Source: Cristatella mucedo (Eukaryota; Bryozoa; Phylactolaemata; Cristatellidae). Taken from it: DNA of 64,000 nt. The DNA lies in NCBI GenBank assembly GCA_009760855.2, contig WPIO01000006.1:11557501-11621500 (forward strand), given 5' to 3'. How positions within the stretch are numbered: the stretch's first letter is position 1; every line of letters starts with the position of its first letter. This document shows positions 13,471-23,119 of this stretch, piece by piece. The notes beneath the pieces were generated by a model. It saw nothing but the letters and a program-made list of their open reading frames with translations. It was not told the DNA's origin and did not search any database. The translations under genes were made by a program, and so were the position numbers.

Positions 13471-13657
13471 TGCGTGAGATGAAGTCTGTTGGCTACCGAA
13501 TTCGTAACGAAAGCAGCTTAGAATTTTAGTGCGCTATAGAAAAAATCTCCTGTTTAATATCTACGTAGTCTTTATGGTTTGGAGATGTTATAGACGGCGG
13601 TACGTTACGTTACATAATAGTTGTCTAGGGTTAGAGTTCAAGATGCATTTACTAGAT

Positions 13658-13686
13658 CTGCTCTCTCTCTCTCTCTCTCTCTCTCT
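13658..13686. repeat. (CT)n microsatellite
   Basis: An uninterrupted CT run of about 29 bases. Confidence 0.95.
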
Positions 13687-13689
13687 CGA

Positions 13690-15055
13690 AGACTGTAGAA
13701 ACAATTCTCTTAATTAGATTGTTGGCGCTTCTTCGGCATATCTCTCTTCGACTCTCTTTGAGATTCTCGTCATTCAATCGAGGGCTTGCTGCAGTGCGCT
13801 ATTTTAGCCGCACGAAAAGACTATTCCTGCATGTACAAATACTGCAGATGTGGCGTGCCTGTCTGAGCTCTAAATTTTTTGAAACTACAAATTCTCCAAG
13901 GGCCCTCAGCTGTGAGGCCGAGAGTAGAGACATTAATACTCGAGCGGGGAGCGTTTTAGCAACCTCCGGTTTTCGGGGAATCTATCCAGCCATCCTTTTA
14001 TCGCAACCTTCAGTTTTCGTCTAGTACTCAACCGATTAAACCACATGCACTAAAGTTCTGCTGGCTTAACGAAGGGCTTCAAGCGTTGGCTTTAAAAATG
14101 ACCAGTCACACACTTGAGCTGAGTTCCGATATAGTGCCTTAAAGCGCACTGATAGTTCTAACTTAAACTTATCGTCGAGCTACACATACCATTACGCCTA
14201 GTATAGTCGGCGCGCGCACACACACGTACACCCCCGTGTTTCCTATATGATAGATATTTAACAAGCTAAAGATTCTTTCTGCTGCAAAATGCTTTCGCAC
14301 GGGCCCACACACTGGTGCTCGCATACTTAAAAGGGCAAGCGTGCACTTTGATGCAAGCACGAAACGACATTACATGTCGAGCGAACGTCACGCAACTCGC
14401 CACCCTAGACCCGATGAGAGTGAAGCTCACGAGCAGATTCACCTGGATAGAGGCAATGCTAAGCTTGGGGTAGTTTGCCTTGACCCTGACTAGGCGGGGT
14501 CTTTTCGGAGAGCACGGGTGAGGCGTGACGTCCGTTTATCGGCTTATAGATCGGTAGCCCACTCCAGTGCGTCCATGGGTCGCCGTTTGACGGCAGCGGC
14601 AAAGAGCAATCGGGTTGAAAACATTGAATTTCGCGGCGCGAGTTCCTAAATGGTCACACGGCGCCGACTTACGAAGTCGCGCTGCAAATAAATACCGCCG
14701 AAGCCGGAGCCTCGAGGCGCCGCTAGCGACACGTCGACGAAGCACCGATGCACGCAGGCATTCCGATGGTAGCCGAGCGATAAACGAGCACCCGCATCGT
14801 AATATAAAAAGTCCGTATGCTCAGCATTCAGAGCGGTCTGTTCCACAGAGCAGAGCGGGGCAGAGCTGTCTGTGTCCAGCACCGCTGCCACGGACCTCCC
14901 AAAGCGCAGCTCAAACGCATCGAATCCTTGGGCGAAACTTACTGTTACTGTTACTGTTACGCTTACAATCCCGCAACTTGCTATTAAATGACTTGGGGTT
15001 GGCGTGCCTTGCAGTGGGCATTAAGGGATAGCATATCATAAGTTAAATTAGATTT
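13690..15055. other. Unassigned interval
   Basis: No recognised gene. A short hexamer run (TTACTG)n is present at about 14,939-14,960. Positions 15,006-15,030 resemble a small antisense piece of SINE C next to the fuller copy at 15,058. Confidence 0.35.
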
Positions 15056-15057
15056 GT

Positions 15058-15210
15058 AGCTGGTTCAAAAGCCTCATTTTTATGGCGGCAGAAGAGCCTT
15101 AAAGGCTGTCACCGCCGCTTGCAGCGAGCAATAAGGGATGGCCCACTGCAAGACTCGAACCCACGACCTCAGTCGTAAAGAGTGAGCACTTTGGTTCTGG
15201 GCTAGGACCC
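15058..15210 (-). mobile_element. SINE family C
   Basis: On the - strand the B box reads GGTTCGAGTCTTGCAG, followed by the body (AAGCGGCGGTGACAGCC) and tail. The A box region near 15,205 is degenerate. Lies about 0.8 kb upstream of the proposed Ly6 signal-peptide exon. Confidence 0.75.
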
Positions 15211-15214
15211 AGGG

Positions 15215-16005
15215 AATATACGACTGTCACTATTGTTGCTGTGAGAGTAGTGGCCATATACCATATTGCACATCCCTTATGGACATGCATCAAGCTGTTA
15301 GTTGACACCCTAGGTCGACCCCGCCCAGCCAAACTTTCCGGATTGGCGAGCTACGCATTGCCGACCGGCCGCTCTACGTACGCGCCTGCGAGCGGACGCA
15401 TGCAAAGACCAGATAATGCGTCCGATAGATGGTGCCAGCGCAACTGGCTTCAAGCACTTTTAATTCCAATCGGGGCCGAAGCACCGAGTTCGTGGGAGGG
15501 AAGGGGCAACGCTAATATCCTGATTGCCGAACCGCACCTGAGAAGGTGAAAGTTACGTGCGACTCCTTCACCCGAAAGAGTCGGACGTTGCCCTGCCAAA
15601 GCGGTGACCTTGCGGAGGCGCGACCGAAGCCGCTGCAGCCGCGCGGCGAGCTCGCTGCGTCCGGCTGTGGGCTGCTGCTGCTGCTGACAATGTGGGCGTG
15701 GCGCGATCTCTCGGCTGCAGCGTAGCGCCGTTGGGCGTTCCAAAGGCGTGGCGCGGAGGCGGCGAGTCGTTGAAACCGGTTGGCTTGGATCTGGGAGAAA
15801 GCTCCCCTCATTGCTGATACGCGCCGCCAGCGCCAACAGCATGCCTGCAACGCTGCCTCCGCAGCAGCCGCGGCCGCTCCGAGTAATCGCCAATCTGCGA
15901 CGACCGGCAATGTTTATTTATAAGTAGCCGTCTCGTGATTAATAACGAAGGCTAGAGCGCCGCTCTGCGTAAATAGTCTCCGTATCTGACCGGAGGTGCC
16001 GCTTC
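15215..16005. other. CpG-rich interval upstream of the Ly6 gene
   Basis: CG dinucleotides are frequent from about 15,540 to 15,900. Long - strand frames (15,450-15,910) have no recognised domain and overlap each other in two readings, the pattern of composition-driven frames. It may contain the promoter of the gene starting at 16,011, but no core element is clear. Confidence 0.3.
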
Positions 16006-16010
16006 GATTA

Positions 16011-16181
16011 ATGAAAAGAGCACTAAGCTGGCACTTCTGCAGCTGCGTCGGATTGCTGACGATGTTACTTATCGACGCACATTTGACGACCGCCAGAACT
16101 AGAGTGCACTCTAGCTTTGTGCGTCGATGGCTGCCTAACTGTCGCGTGGGCCGGTGGCGGCGTTCTCAAGCAGCCGGCACA
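16011..16181 (+). CDS. Candidate signal-peptide exon of the Ly6/quiver-like gene
   Basis: The frame starts at ATG 16,011, preceded by ATTA. The first ~28 residues look like a secretory signal peptide: a basic start (MKR), a hydrophobic core (CVGLLTMLLI) and a small-residue region (LTTA). Exactly 57 codons from the ATG there is a strong splice donor, ACA|GTAAGT, at 16,181/16,182, so the exon would end in phase 0. The next Ly6 exon has a phase-0 acceptor candidate at 17,234. About 30 rather basic residues would lie between signal peptide and Ly6 domain, longer than in typical quiver proteins, so the true leader exon could be elsewhere. The assignment is inferred from order, phase and the leader-like sequence only. 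Confidence 0.35.
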
Positions 16182-16185
16182 GTAA

Positions 16186-16740
16186 GTATGCGCGTTCAGC
16201 GAAAGACTGAGGCCGAGATCGCTGCGATCTTCCGCTGAGATCATGGCGTGCTTACGTTCAGAAAAAAGTTACACTTCGCCGTCTGCAGGCACCTTGACGA
16301 GTGTAATTCCTTGGTTCGCAAGAAAGGTAGCATGGATTTCAAGAATACTGGGAACAGCTATTTTTGAACGAACGTGACTTTGCGAATAGCTGCCGGCCAT
16401 GGCGAGGGTACACTAGTTACTTTGCTCATCCGCTGAACTCTATTTTAGTTGCAACAAGCGGCATGGAAGAGGAGTGCATCCAAAGTAAGTAAGAGAGCCG
16501 CCATCGCGGCCATCGTGGCCATCGCAGCAATCTGATCCTAACAGCAACTGTCCACCGCACGAAAACGGTGAAATTGAGCATTAAAAAGAAATCCAGTATC
16601 AAACTCAGCACTTATTACTTGCTCTAGAGACGAGACGTTTTCATCTAAGCAAGCCATCTTTTGCAAGCTATCAGATTTCTGTAAAAGATTCTTCATGCGA
16701 AGCTTTTAAAAAAGGGTAAATAAGGTGAAGATACAGCAAG
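16186..16740. other. Intron sequence of the proposed Ly6 gene, no features
   Basis: Lies between the candidate leader exon and the GA array. No repeat family or coding signal is recognised. Confidence 0.3.
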
Positions 16741-16753
16741 AAAATAGAGAAAC

Positions 16754-16778
16754 TAGAGAGAGAGAGTGAGAGAGAGAG

Positions 16779-16868
<90 letters not shown>
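16754..16868. repeat. (GA)n / (GATA)n compound microsatellite
   Basis: A short (GA)n run, five GATA units (near 16,780-16,797), then about 65 bases of uninterrupted (GA)n. Falls in the proposed first intron of the Ly6 gene. Confidence 0.95.
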
Positions 16869-16871
<3 letters not shown>

Positions 16872-17233
16872 GCGAGATGGAGGCGAAGGAGGAGAAAGAA
16901 CGCCGCCGCTGTTCTGGTGCTCTGCTATTGCATCATCACAAAAAAGCCAGCACAAAACTAGCAGGCCTACATTTCTGACGGTAAATCAGACAGACGCGCG
17001 ATCAGTACACAATTCGCGAATCTGACACGCCACACGCTCACGCTAGCACTCCGGGTGGCGCCTCAGCCGGTAGCGGCACGGCGCTGCGCATGCGCAATCT
17101 TCCCGTCAAAAGCGGCACAGGCTCGCTCACTTGCTTCTCCGGGAGCGCATCGAGCGCTTACATCGAGCCTTTTCGATTTCGGAAATCCGGTCGCGGTGCC
17201 GCTCGCACGCCTCGAACTGTTCACGACGCCGAG

Positions 17234-17396
17234 CTGTTCGCTGTAGCGGTCAGCGTCCGACAATGCTACACTTGCGACTCTCGCAAGCACTCATTCTGCG
17301 GCCACACGCTCAACGCCACAAAGGAAGCTCTGGGAAGCCTGCGTCGCTGCAAGAGCGCGTGCGTCAAGTGGATTAGACAAGAGGAACCGGGCAACA
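17234..17396 (+). CDS. Ly6/uPAR domain exon (quiver/Sleepless-like), N-terminal half
   Basis: Encodes the first half of a three-finger Ly6/uPAR domain. The visible motif is QCYTCDSRKHSFC, then CKSAC followed by VKW. The CYxCxS...C...CxxxCxK layout is typical of quiver (Sleepless) proteins, extracellular GPI-anchored modulators of potassium channels and nicotinic receptors in arthropods and relatives. The donor ACA|GTACGT at 17,396/17,397 leaves phase 1, which matches the phase of the exon at 20,628. The start is less certain: AG acceptors end at 17,233 (phase 0, compatible with the candidate leader), 17,246 and 17,253. The frame stays open beyond the donor into a CAG repeat, so an open-frame search alone would miss the exon end. 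The family assignment rests on cysteine spacing, not on a database search. Confidence 0.7.
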
Positions 17397-17487
17397 GTAC
17401 GTACCGCGGCCAGAGCCGGAAGTGCTTTAGCTTGCCGCGGCAGACGCGGCTGGACGGGCGCAAGGACAGACGGGCACTGTACTCAGT

Positions 17488-17513
17488 AGCAGCAGCAGAA
17501 GCAGCAGCTGTAA

Positions 17514-17550
<37 letters not shown>
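17488..17550. repeat. (CAG)n trinucleotide repeat, intronic
   Basis: Interrupted and then uninterrupted CAG units begin about 90 bases downstream of the Ly6 exon donor. In the exon's reading frame the repeat encodes polyalanine, but the proposed splice removes it. Confidence 0.95.
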
Positions 17551-17978
17551 GCTTGCGTTGACCCAGGTGGGGCGCTTGCCGCGTTGCGGCAGAGGCTGGC
17601 TAAAGCCCGAACAGTCCGGGCATCTCGCTGCCACGAGTGGCGGCCGAGAGCGCATCGAAGTCATCTCAAAGTGGTCAACGCCTTTTCCGCAGGGTAGCGA
17701 CGCGTGCCGTTCGCACTAGCCACGTGCCGTCCTGTTTACAGCGCGCCAGCACCTTGTCAGCAGCCGGCCGGAATTACGCTTCCCTGACTATGTCCGCCAT
17801 TTTATTTTAACGAGTGAACTGAACCGGGTGCCGAGAGCTGTAACTTCTGCCTAGCCGAGCGTCCCGGCTGCATTGTTTAGGGCTCTAACGCGGCTTGCAG
17901 CATTTGCTGGGTCCTTGTAATTCCTCTTTCGCGTGCACGTACCTGCTTACACAGCGCCTGCCGGTTGCCGGCGCTACC

Positions 17979-18084
17979 ACCAATCATTTGGTAATGCTTT
18001 CTGTACAGCATCCGTGCAGTGCCTAGGAAGAGATTCAGTTCTCTGAGAGCGCTATACAAATGTATTATTATTATTATTATTATT
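17979..18084 (+). mobile_element. LINE A 3' tail fragment
   Basis: Contains CAATCATTTGGTAATGCTTT, then the terminal hairpin region GTGCCTAGGAAGAGATTCAG...GAGAGCGCTATACAAATG and (ATT)n. Only about the last 100 bases of the element are present, consistent with extreme 5' truncation at insertion. Confidence 0.75.
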
Positions 18085-18609
18085 CCCTGGACCTCCGGCC
18101 TATAGGTACCGCTGGCTGCCACCGCGAGATAGCCGCTGACTGCGTTCGTCGCTGGCAGCGAGTCTGGTAGCGAGCCTCAAGTCTCTTTATATACCAGTTG
18201 ACAGTTGGCCGCTTTGCGGTAGACGGCATCGCCGATCGATCAGTATTTGCCGGCACAATGGATGGATGGCCGAGGGAGGGAAGGGGAGAGGGATAGCATC
18301 TTGGAGACCCGCGCATTCGTCACAGTGTATCTGACGCCGATAGGGTGAGATAGTAATGGCGATGGCTTTTTGCTCGATTTTTGCACCGGAAACAACTGTC
18401 ACGTGGTAGAACAGCAAGCTATTGAGAGTAAGCGATCGCTTCTTTACAGCGGCGTTTGCCTCGTAGAGCCTCAGTTTTGGTTGCTGAGGCACGGTGGAGC
18501 AGTGTGAGAAGCACGTGGAGTGCAGAGCTGCAGCAGCCGCGCCGTCAGCTCGTTCCATCGGGCGTGCGTGTCCGAAGCGATGTCTCGCCTGTCAACGCTT
18601 TCGCGAGCG

Positions 18610-18781
18610 AATGCTTTGCCCAGCGGTTAAGGTGCTCACCTGGAATCAAGGTCAAGGTGAATGCATTTGACGGCCGAGGTCGTGGGCTCCAACCCCGTGG
18701 TGCATGTGCAGCATCTGAATAGAGATTAGGTTCTCTTAGGAGACTGAAAAAAATGAAATATCATTTTATTATTATTATTAT
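18610..18781 (+). mobile_element. SINE family B
   Basis: A box CCCAGCGGTTAAGGTGCTC, the internal GGTCAAGGTGAATGCATTTG, B box GGTCGTGGGCTCCAACCCC, then a decayed terminal hairpin (CATCTGAATAGAGATTAGGT) and an (ATT)n tail. The hairpin arm is mutated, so this copy is probably old. Confidence 0.8.
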
Positions 18782-18784
18782 GTG

Positions 18785-19390
18785 TTCGGGTTGAGCTCGA
18801 ACGAGCTGAAGCAGGTAACCAATGCTACCGCTGTGCATGCAGGAGCTTTGTTTTCTGCTCACTAAGCTTCTAGCTTCTTTCAAATGCCGCACGAAGTCGA
18901 TTTCAGCACGCTGTACCACGCCATTGTTCCTGGGTAAATCCCAGGTACAATGTTACCTTTGATAGTATGCTAAGACTGGACTAGAAACACCTAGCTCAGA
19001 TTTTTACAAACTTAATGACCTTACTTTCTCTTGTTTTTGTCATAATAGGACACCAATCGGTCGATCGCACACACGCTTTGCTTCCGTGTCGGATAAAAGA
19101 GACACAGAGAAACCCTTGACAAGGAACAACGCATAGCGTATTTTGGGTGCCTTAGTCGGTCATAGCGTTTGCGTGACTTGTGCTTCGGTAGCACATGTGG
19201 TTCAAGATCGCGCTTGGCTCATCGAATATTTTAGATAGTCATCAGAGACCAATTGTACCCAGAAATAGCTCAAGTATTCAACAACGGTGATTTTTATTTT
19301 GTGCGCACTTTTGTGGTTCCACAAGGTTTGCCGAAACAATCTTTATGCTTTCACGCGACGACGTATGATTTGACCTTGCAAACTCAAGGC
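18785..19390. other. Unassigned intron sequence
   Basis: No repeat family or gene recognised. A GCTTCGGTAGCACATGTGG stretch near 19,180 resembles the start of U6 snRNA but the rest does not follow. Confidence 0.3.
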
Positions 19391-19394
19391 AACA

Positions 19395-19473
19395 ATTAAG
19401 AGAGACTGGGAGAGAGAGAGAGAGCGAGAGAGGGAGAGAGAGAGAGAGCGAAAGAGAGGGAGAGAGAGAGAGA

Positions 19474-19530
<57 letters not shown>

Positions 19531-19790
19531 TGAGAGAGGGAGAGATGGAGAGGGATAGGGGAGGTGAAGGAAGGGGAGGGATGGATGGCTGAGAAGGGAG
19601 GACAGCGGCAGGGGAGGAAAAAGAGGGAAGAGGGGCAAATCAAAGGAAATAGGAGGAAGTAAAGCAAGCAGACAGAGCGAGCTAGAGAGTGAGAGACAGC
19701 AGCGAGAAGAAGAAGAAAGAGAGAGAAAGCGAGAGAAGGAAAGGCAGACATAGAAAGAGAAAGAAAGAGCGAGAGAACGAGCGAGCGGCG
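19395..19790. repeat. GA-rich low-complexity block with (GA)n core
   Basis: The core at about 19,400-19,530 is almost pure GA; the remainder to about 19,790 is purine-rich (GGGA, GAAG, AAGA). The long leucine/serine-rich - strand frames are composition artefacts. Confidence 0.9.
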
Positions 19791-19889
19791 GAGAGAATCG
19801 GTATCTTCGCCCCCGCAGCAATTGTAAAGCTGAAGCCGAGAGGAGCTTATGTCACACAACTTTCTTGACTGTCGTTGGGATCACGACGA

Positions 19890-20250
19890 TTATCAGGCGA
19901 GATGAGAGGTGCACGAGAAGGACTTGGTGATCAATAGTATCAGAAGCTGTAGAAAGATCGAGCAAAACAAGCAGCAGAGAGACTTTACCACAGTCTTCAT
20001 TCTAGAGAAGGTCGCTATAAAGCCTTAGCAATGCTGACTCTGTGGAGTGATTAGCCTTAAAATCCGACTGGAGCTTGCTTGCTAGGTTTGAAGTTTCGAA
20101 GTAAGAGTTCAGATGGTCGTTCAACTCGTTCCACTGTCTCAGACAGGAACGACCGCTGGGAGACTGGGCGAAGTTGATTAACTTCTCTTGGCCTTGTGTG
20201 GTTTTCCTTATTAGCGGCAAGCCCTGAGGCTACGGACATACGTATTACGC
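19890..20250 (-). pseudogene. LINE A reverse transcriptase fragment
   Basis: Read on the - strand it gives NYRPVS-type and LSETVERVERPSELL-like blocks, then YFETSNLASKLQSDFKANHS and a LLVLLDLS...DTIDH-type block near 19,925-19,965. These are the same motifs as in the + strand copy at 36,705-37,130, so it is the fingers/palm start of an L2/CR1-type reverse transcriptase. There are frameshifts and no continuous reading. It lies antisense in the last Ly6 intron. Confidence 0.75.
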
Positions 20251-20627
20251 TTCAGTCCCCTCCTTTTTTGCGTTCAGAGGCGTTAAGGACACGTATATTC
20301 AGAGCGTTAACAAAAAGCTGTGACGTCCGTGCCTATTCATTTCACTTTTCCAAAAGAAGGATGCCCCCATTTTGCCCCGATAGTCACATAGTTCTCCTGA
20401 TGCCTGCTGTGGCGCGGCAATTAGTGGCCTGGAGGGCTCGACGCTCGGCGCGCTTCGTAGACTGCTCCGAGAGCGGCCAGGCGCCCGCCAGCTAACGGGA
20501 TCGCACCGAGCCGACCATTCTTTTGTCTTCCGCGTCAGCGTACCGCGAGAGTCGGGCTACCCAGTTCGGTTCGCTTCGGCGCCTCCTTTCCATTGGCGAG
20601 CGCCTTCGCGCTCTTGCCCTTTTGCAG

Positions 20628-20863
20628 AAGACTCCGACTACTATATCCAGCGGCTGTGCGCGGAGGAGATCGAGATCAAGCTGTACGTGTCGCCAAACAC
20701 TTGCATACGCGAGTCGAGGTCAGGCTCGGGCCGATTCTGCATCTGCGACAAGCCCCGCTGCAATGGACAGCTAAAGCTCACGGCTAGCGCGTTCACGACG
20801 ACGGCTATCGTCGCAGCGGTCGGCCTGGTCGCCACCGCTTTACGTGCCTCTACTCGCCACTGA
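20628..20863 (+). CDS. Ly6/uPAR domain terminal coding exon with GPI-anchor signal
   Basis: After a strong acceptor (CCCTTTTGCAG) two bases complete a codon left open by the donor at 17,396, and 77 further codons run to TGA at 20,861-20,863. The residues finish the three-finger domain: RLC, then NTC, then FCICDKPRCNG, which matches the CxCxx(D/P)xCN end of quiver/Ly6 proteins. With the previous exon this gives ten cysteines. The last ~20 residues (FTTTAIVAAVGLVATAL) form a hydrophobic tail of the type removed when a GPI anchor is added. The product would sit on the outer face of the plasma membrane. The closest alternative is another member of the invertebrate Ly6 family; the orthologue cannot be fixed by eye. 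Confidence 0.75.
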
Positions 20864-21263
20864 CACTTCCGAGACAGAAACGATGGCGGCGGTTAACCGT
20901 CTGTCTGGCAGCGCTGGCGTCTCGACCGACGAGCGACGTCCCCGAGTGGGTGGGGGCACTTGGGGTATGTTCTCCCTCCCCTCAGCCGAGAACTCGCGCA
21001 GCACTTCGAAGCCATCGTCAGGACGCGATGCATGTGAGGTTCCCCGCTCGCTTGCCTTCGGCAATTTTTCAGGATCGCCCACCCACCCACCATCCCCCAA
21101 CCCCAGCGGAATGACAAATGAGCGAAGAAGAAGTGACCTCAGCGACCCCGCCAGCCCCTCTCTGCACTGCGGCCCGAGTCGCTCGGGGGGGGGGGGCGAG
21201 CGAGAGAGCTCGGGCGGGAAGCGCGACGCCTAGCGGCGGCGGAGACGCGCGCGTCACACCCGA

Positions 21264-21290
21264 GCCAAGCTGGCGCTTCGCCAGCTTGGC
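21264..21290. repeat. Perfect 12-bp stem, 3-base loop hairpin
   Basis: The arms GCCAAGCTGGCG and CGCCAGCTTGGC are exact reverse complements with CTT between them. Confidence 0.9.
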
Positions 21291-21513
21291 CAGTTCTCCT
21301 GGGCTCGCCAGGTCGTCGCCTCACCGGTCTAGCTTTAGGGATGCTGTATCAGCCATCCCCGGGGGCGGAGGCGCGGCTCCGTCTCGACCGGTATCGGCGG
21401 CGGCGGCGGAGGCTGAGCGACGTCTCTCGAGATGCTGCTACCGGATGAAGATGAATAGAAACAAATCGGCGTCGGCGTCCGCTCGAGTGTCTGGCGCTGC
21501 CGAGCGACCCGCT

Positions 21514-21550
21514 GGCGCTCGAGAGCGCTCGAGAGCGCTCGCTCGCTCGC
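21514..21550. repeat. Short palindromic tandem repeat (GAGAGCGCTC)n
   Basis: Units built from GAGAGCGCTC, itself partly palindromic (GAGCGCTC), repeat here and run into a short GCTC series. The tract may extrude or slip, but no function is visible. Confidence 0.8.
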
Positions 21551-22087
21551 AGCGCATTGCATCGGCGATTGCAGGGCTGCGAGAAGCTCGGCCGCAGTCT
21601 TGGAGTGGAGAGCGACCTCTGAAATGGCCGCGCGCGATAAGCCAGGGCTTATGAGCAGCGCTGAATAAACAATTATGCATGAAATAAAGCTAGTGTACGA
21701 CTTACGACCTTGCCAGTATGTGTTGGGTGAGCCTGACCGCAAGTGCTTGGAGCGACGGCCTGCTGCTTCGGTAAGTCGAGGCGCTGAGCGCTGAGTTGCT
21801 GTAAGCTTGCGAACGAGCCGGTCGGAAGTGCCGTATCGGGCGTAATAAGCAGTAAATTCTTTCGAGCCGTCCATCCATTCTGCGTTGCTGCTAGCGGCTC
21901 TATCGCGATTTCAAGGGCCAATAGTTACAGTTTCGAGCTTCGGGCACGATGCTCGTTGCCCGCATCGCATTGCCGACACCCGAACTAGTGTGAGGGCCAT
22001 CTGAACGCAACAGTTTCCAATCGAATGCATCGCGCGTTTCACGCCGCTTCGACGGCAGTGCCTGCTCTGAAACTGGCATCAGACGCC

Positions 22088-22273
22088 TGTATTCTGACAT
22101 TCTCTAAGAGGCAGGTACGCAATACCACACAGAACACCGAAGCGAACTCAAAGACGTTTATTCGCACGCACGCCGCAGCGGGCCAGTACGCGACTGCCAA
22201 GCCCAGCGTCCTCAACGTAACTCCCGGGCCTTTGCCAGCCGTTACTTATATACCGCTGTCGTAAATCACAACA
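22088..22273 (-). mobile_element. Possible solo LTR
   Basis: The 186-bp segment starts TGT and ends ACA. Read on the - strand it has a TATATAA box about 20 bases in, followed 80-90 bases later by AATAAA and then a GT-rich stretch (GGTGTTCTGTGTGGTA): promoter, then polyadenylation signal, as in a compact retrotransposon LTR. Only three flanking bases (GCC) match on both sides, less than the usual 4-6 bp target duplication. It could instead be the promoter or 3' end of a host transcript. Confidence 0.35.
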
Positions 22274-23028
22274 GCCCATAATCCAACGACAGACAGTGTC
22301 TCACTCTCAAAATAATCACAACGCCGAACGGCCCGCCGGCGGACCAGCGCATGCGCGACTTGGGCGCAGCGATTTCGGTGTAAATCTCCAGCGTCCCGCG
22401 GAGAAGCTGCTGGTGAGAGCTGCCCGACTGCTCTTGCTCTTGCTCTTGGCCGCGCCTGGAGCCGTCGCTCTACCGCCGAGGGCGAGCGCTCCAGCCGCCG
22501 CCGGCCTGGCGTCGAGGCGGATGAGAGGCGCGTGCCTGGCGCCGCGCGAAGGTGAAATCTGCATCCTACTGGCGGCCGCTCGAACGGTCAACGATTGCGG
22601 GAGCAGATCCGGCGCCGGCCTCGAATGAATGTGCGCATCGCGATGCAACGAGCAGATTACATCTCATACATGCTGGCCGCCAGAAATCGATCCGACGCGG
22701 ACGATCGCATTCGGATGAAAGCGTTTCTCGGCGGAGCGCTCGCTGACGATGATTGGACAGCGAAAACGGCCTCGCTCTGGCGAGCTGCTCGAGTAGAGAG
22801 CCCGGCAAGGTCGCGATTGCTCCCACGAGTTGATGCCGCACGCTGTTGACCGCATCCGGAGAATGGCACGCGAAGGTGAAAGCTCCTGCTCGGTTGAACG
22901 ACGAGCGCGTGCGGCACAAACTCCGAAACTCCGACCAGCGATTGGCTAAGCGACTACCCGCGCGTGGCCCGTCACGTGACATAAAATATGATAAGCTTGC
23001 GTTTCGTCCTAAGAGAACTTGACCTATA

Positions 23029-23115
23029 TGCAAGTGCTTTACGCACATACTGGAGGGTTCGAGCCAACGAGCTTGATCGCTAAAAGTTCGCACTTTACTT
23101 CTGGGCTAATCAGGG
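23029..23115 (-). mobile_element. SINE family B head fragment
   Basis: Contains the - strand B box GCTCGAACCCTCC and a decayed A box region (AGCCCAGAAGTAAAGTGC). The 3' hairpin is reduced to a GCACTTGCAT-like remnant. Old copy. Confidence 0.5.
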
Positions 23116-23119
23116 TAGC

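Larger units (their letters stand above)
12820..13551 (+). mobile_element. LINE family B, 3' part of reverse transcriptase, broken
   Basis: Conceptual translation of short stretches gives the C-terminal part of an L2/CR1-type reverse transcriptase: a degenerate DYCNALLAGLPKKAI block near 12,825-12,870, then VSPLLK.LRWLPI (about 13,033), HKTRHGLAPSYLAELLHQF, and the NDICSPAADYG block near 13,300. Stops and frameshifts break it. The segment 12,912-13,010 is foreign: it ends in (ATT)4 and resembles a LINE A tail inserted into the coding part. A (CT)n run at 13,417-13,470 has grown inside the element. It ends at the family's GTGCGCTATA...TCTCCTG block, without the usual TACAT tail. Confidence 0.75.
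17397..20627 (+). other. Intron between the two Ly6 domain exons
   Basis: Bounded by GTACGT at the 5' side and a pyrimidine-rich acceptor (CTCTTGCCCTTTTGCAG) at the 3' side. It carries a CAG repeat, a LINE A tail, a SINE B, a GA-rich block and an antisense LINE A reverse transcriptase fragment. Repeat-filled introns of this size fit an invertebrate with a moderately large genome. Confidence 0.6.
20870..22860. promoter_or_regulatory. CpG-dense block downstream of the Ly6 gene
   Basis: Dense CG dinucleotides from about 20,870 to 22,860, with overlapping long frames in several readings that share no recognisable domain. It might hold the Ly6 3' UTR at its left end and the promoter region of a neighbouring gene. 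One + strand frame near 22,410-22,490 encodes a leucine-rich hydrophobic stretch (ARLLLLLLLAAPGAVA) but lacks an in-frame ATG. Confidence 0.35.

Noticed and set aside
19170-19235. U6 snRNA-like GTGCTTCGGTAGCACATGTGG
   Set aside because: Only about 20 bases resemble the U6 5' end; the conserved ACAGAGA region and 3' stem do not follow.
22296-22628. Leucine-rich secretory-looking frame (ARLLLLLLLAAPGAVA)
   Set aside because: No ATG upstream in frame, CpG-dense context, an overlapping antisense frame of equal length, and no domain after the hydrophobic stretch.
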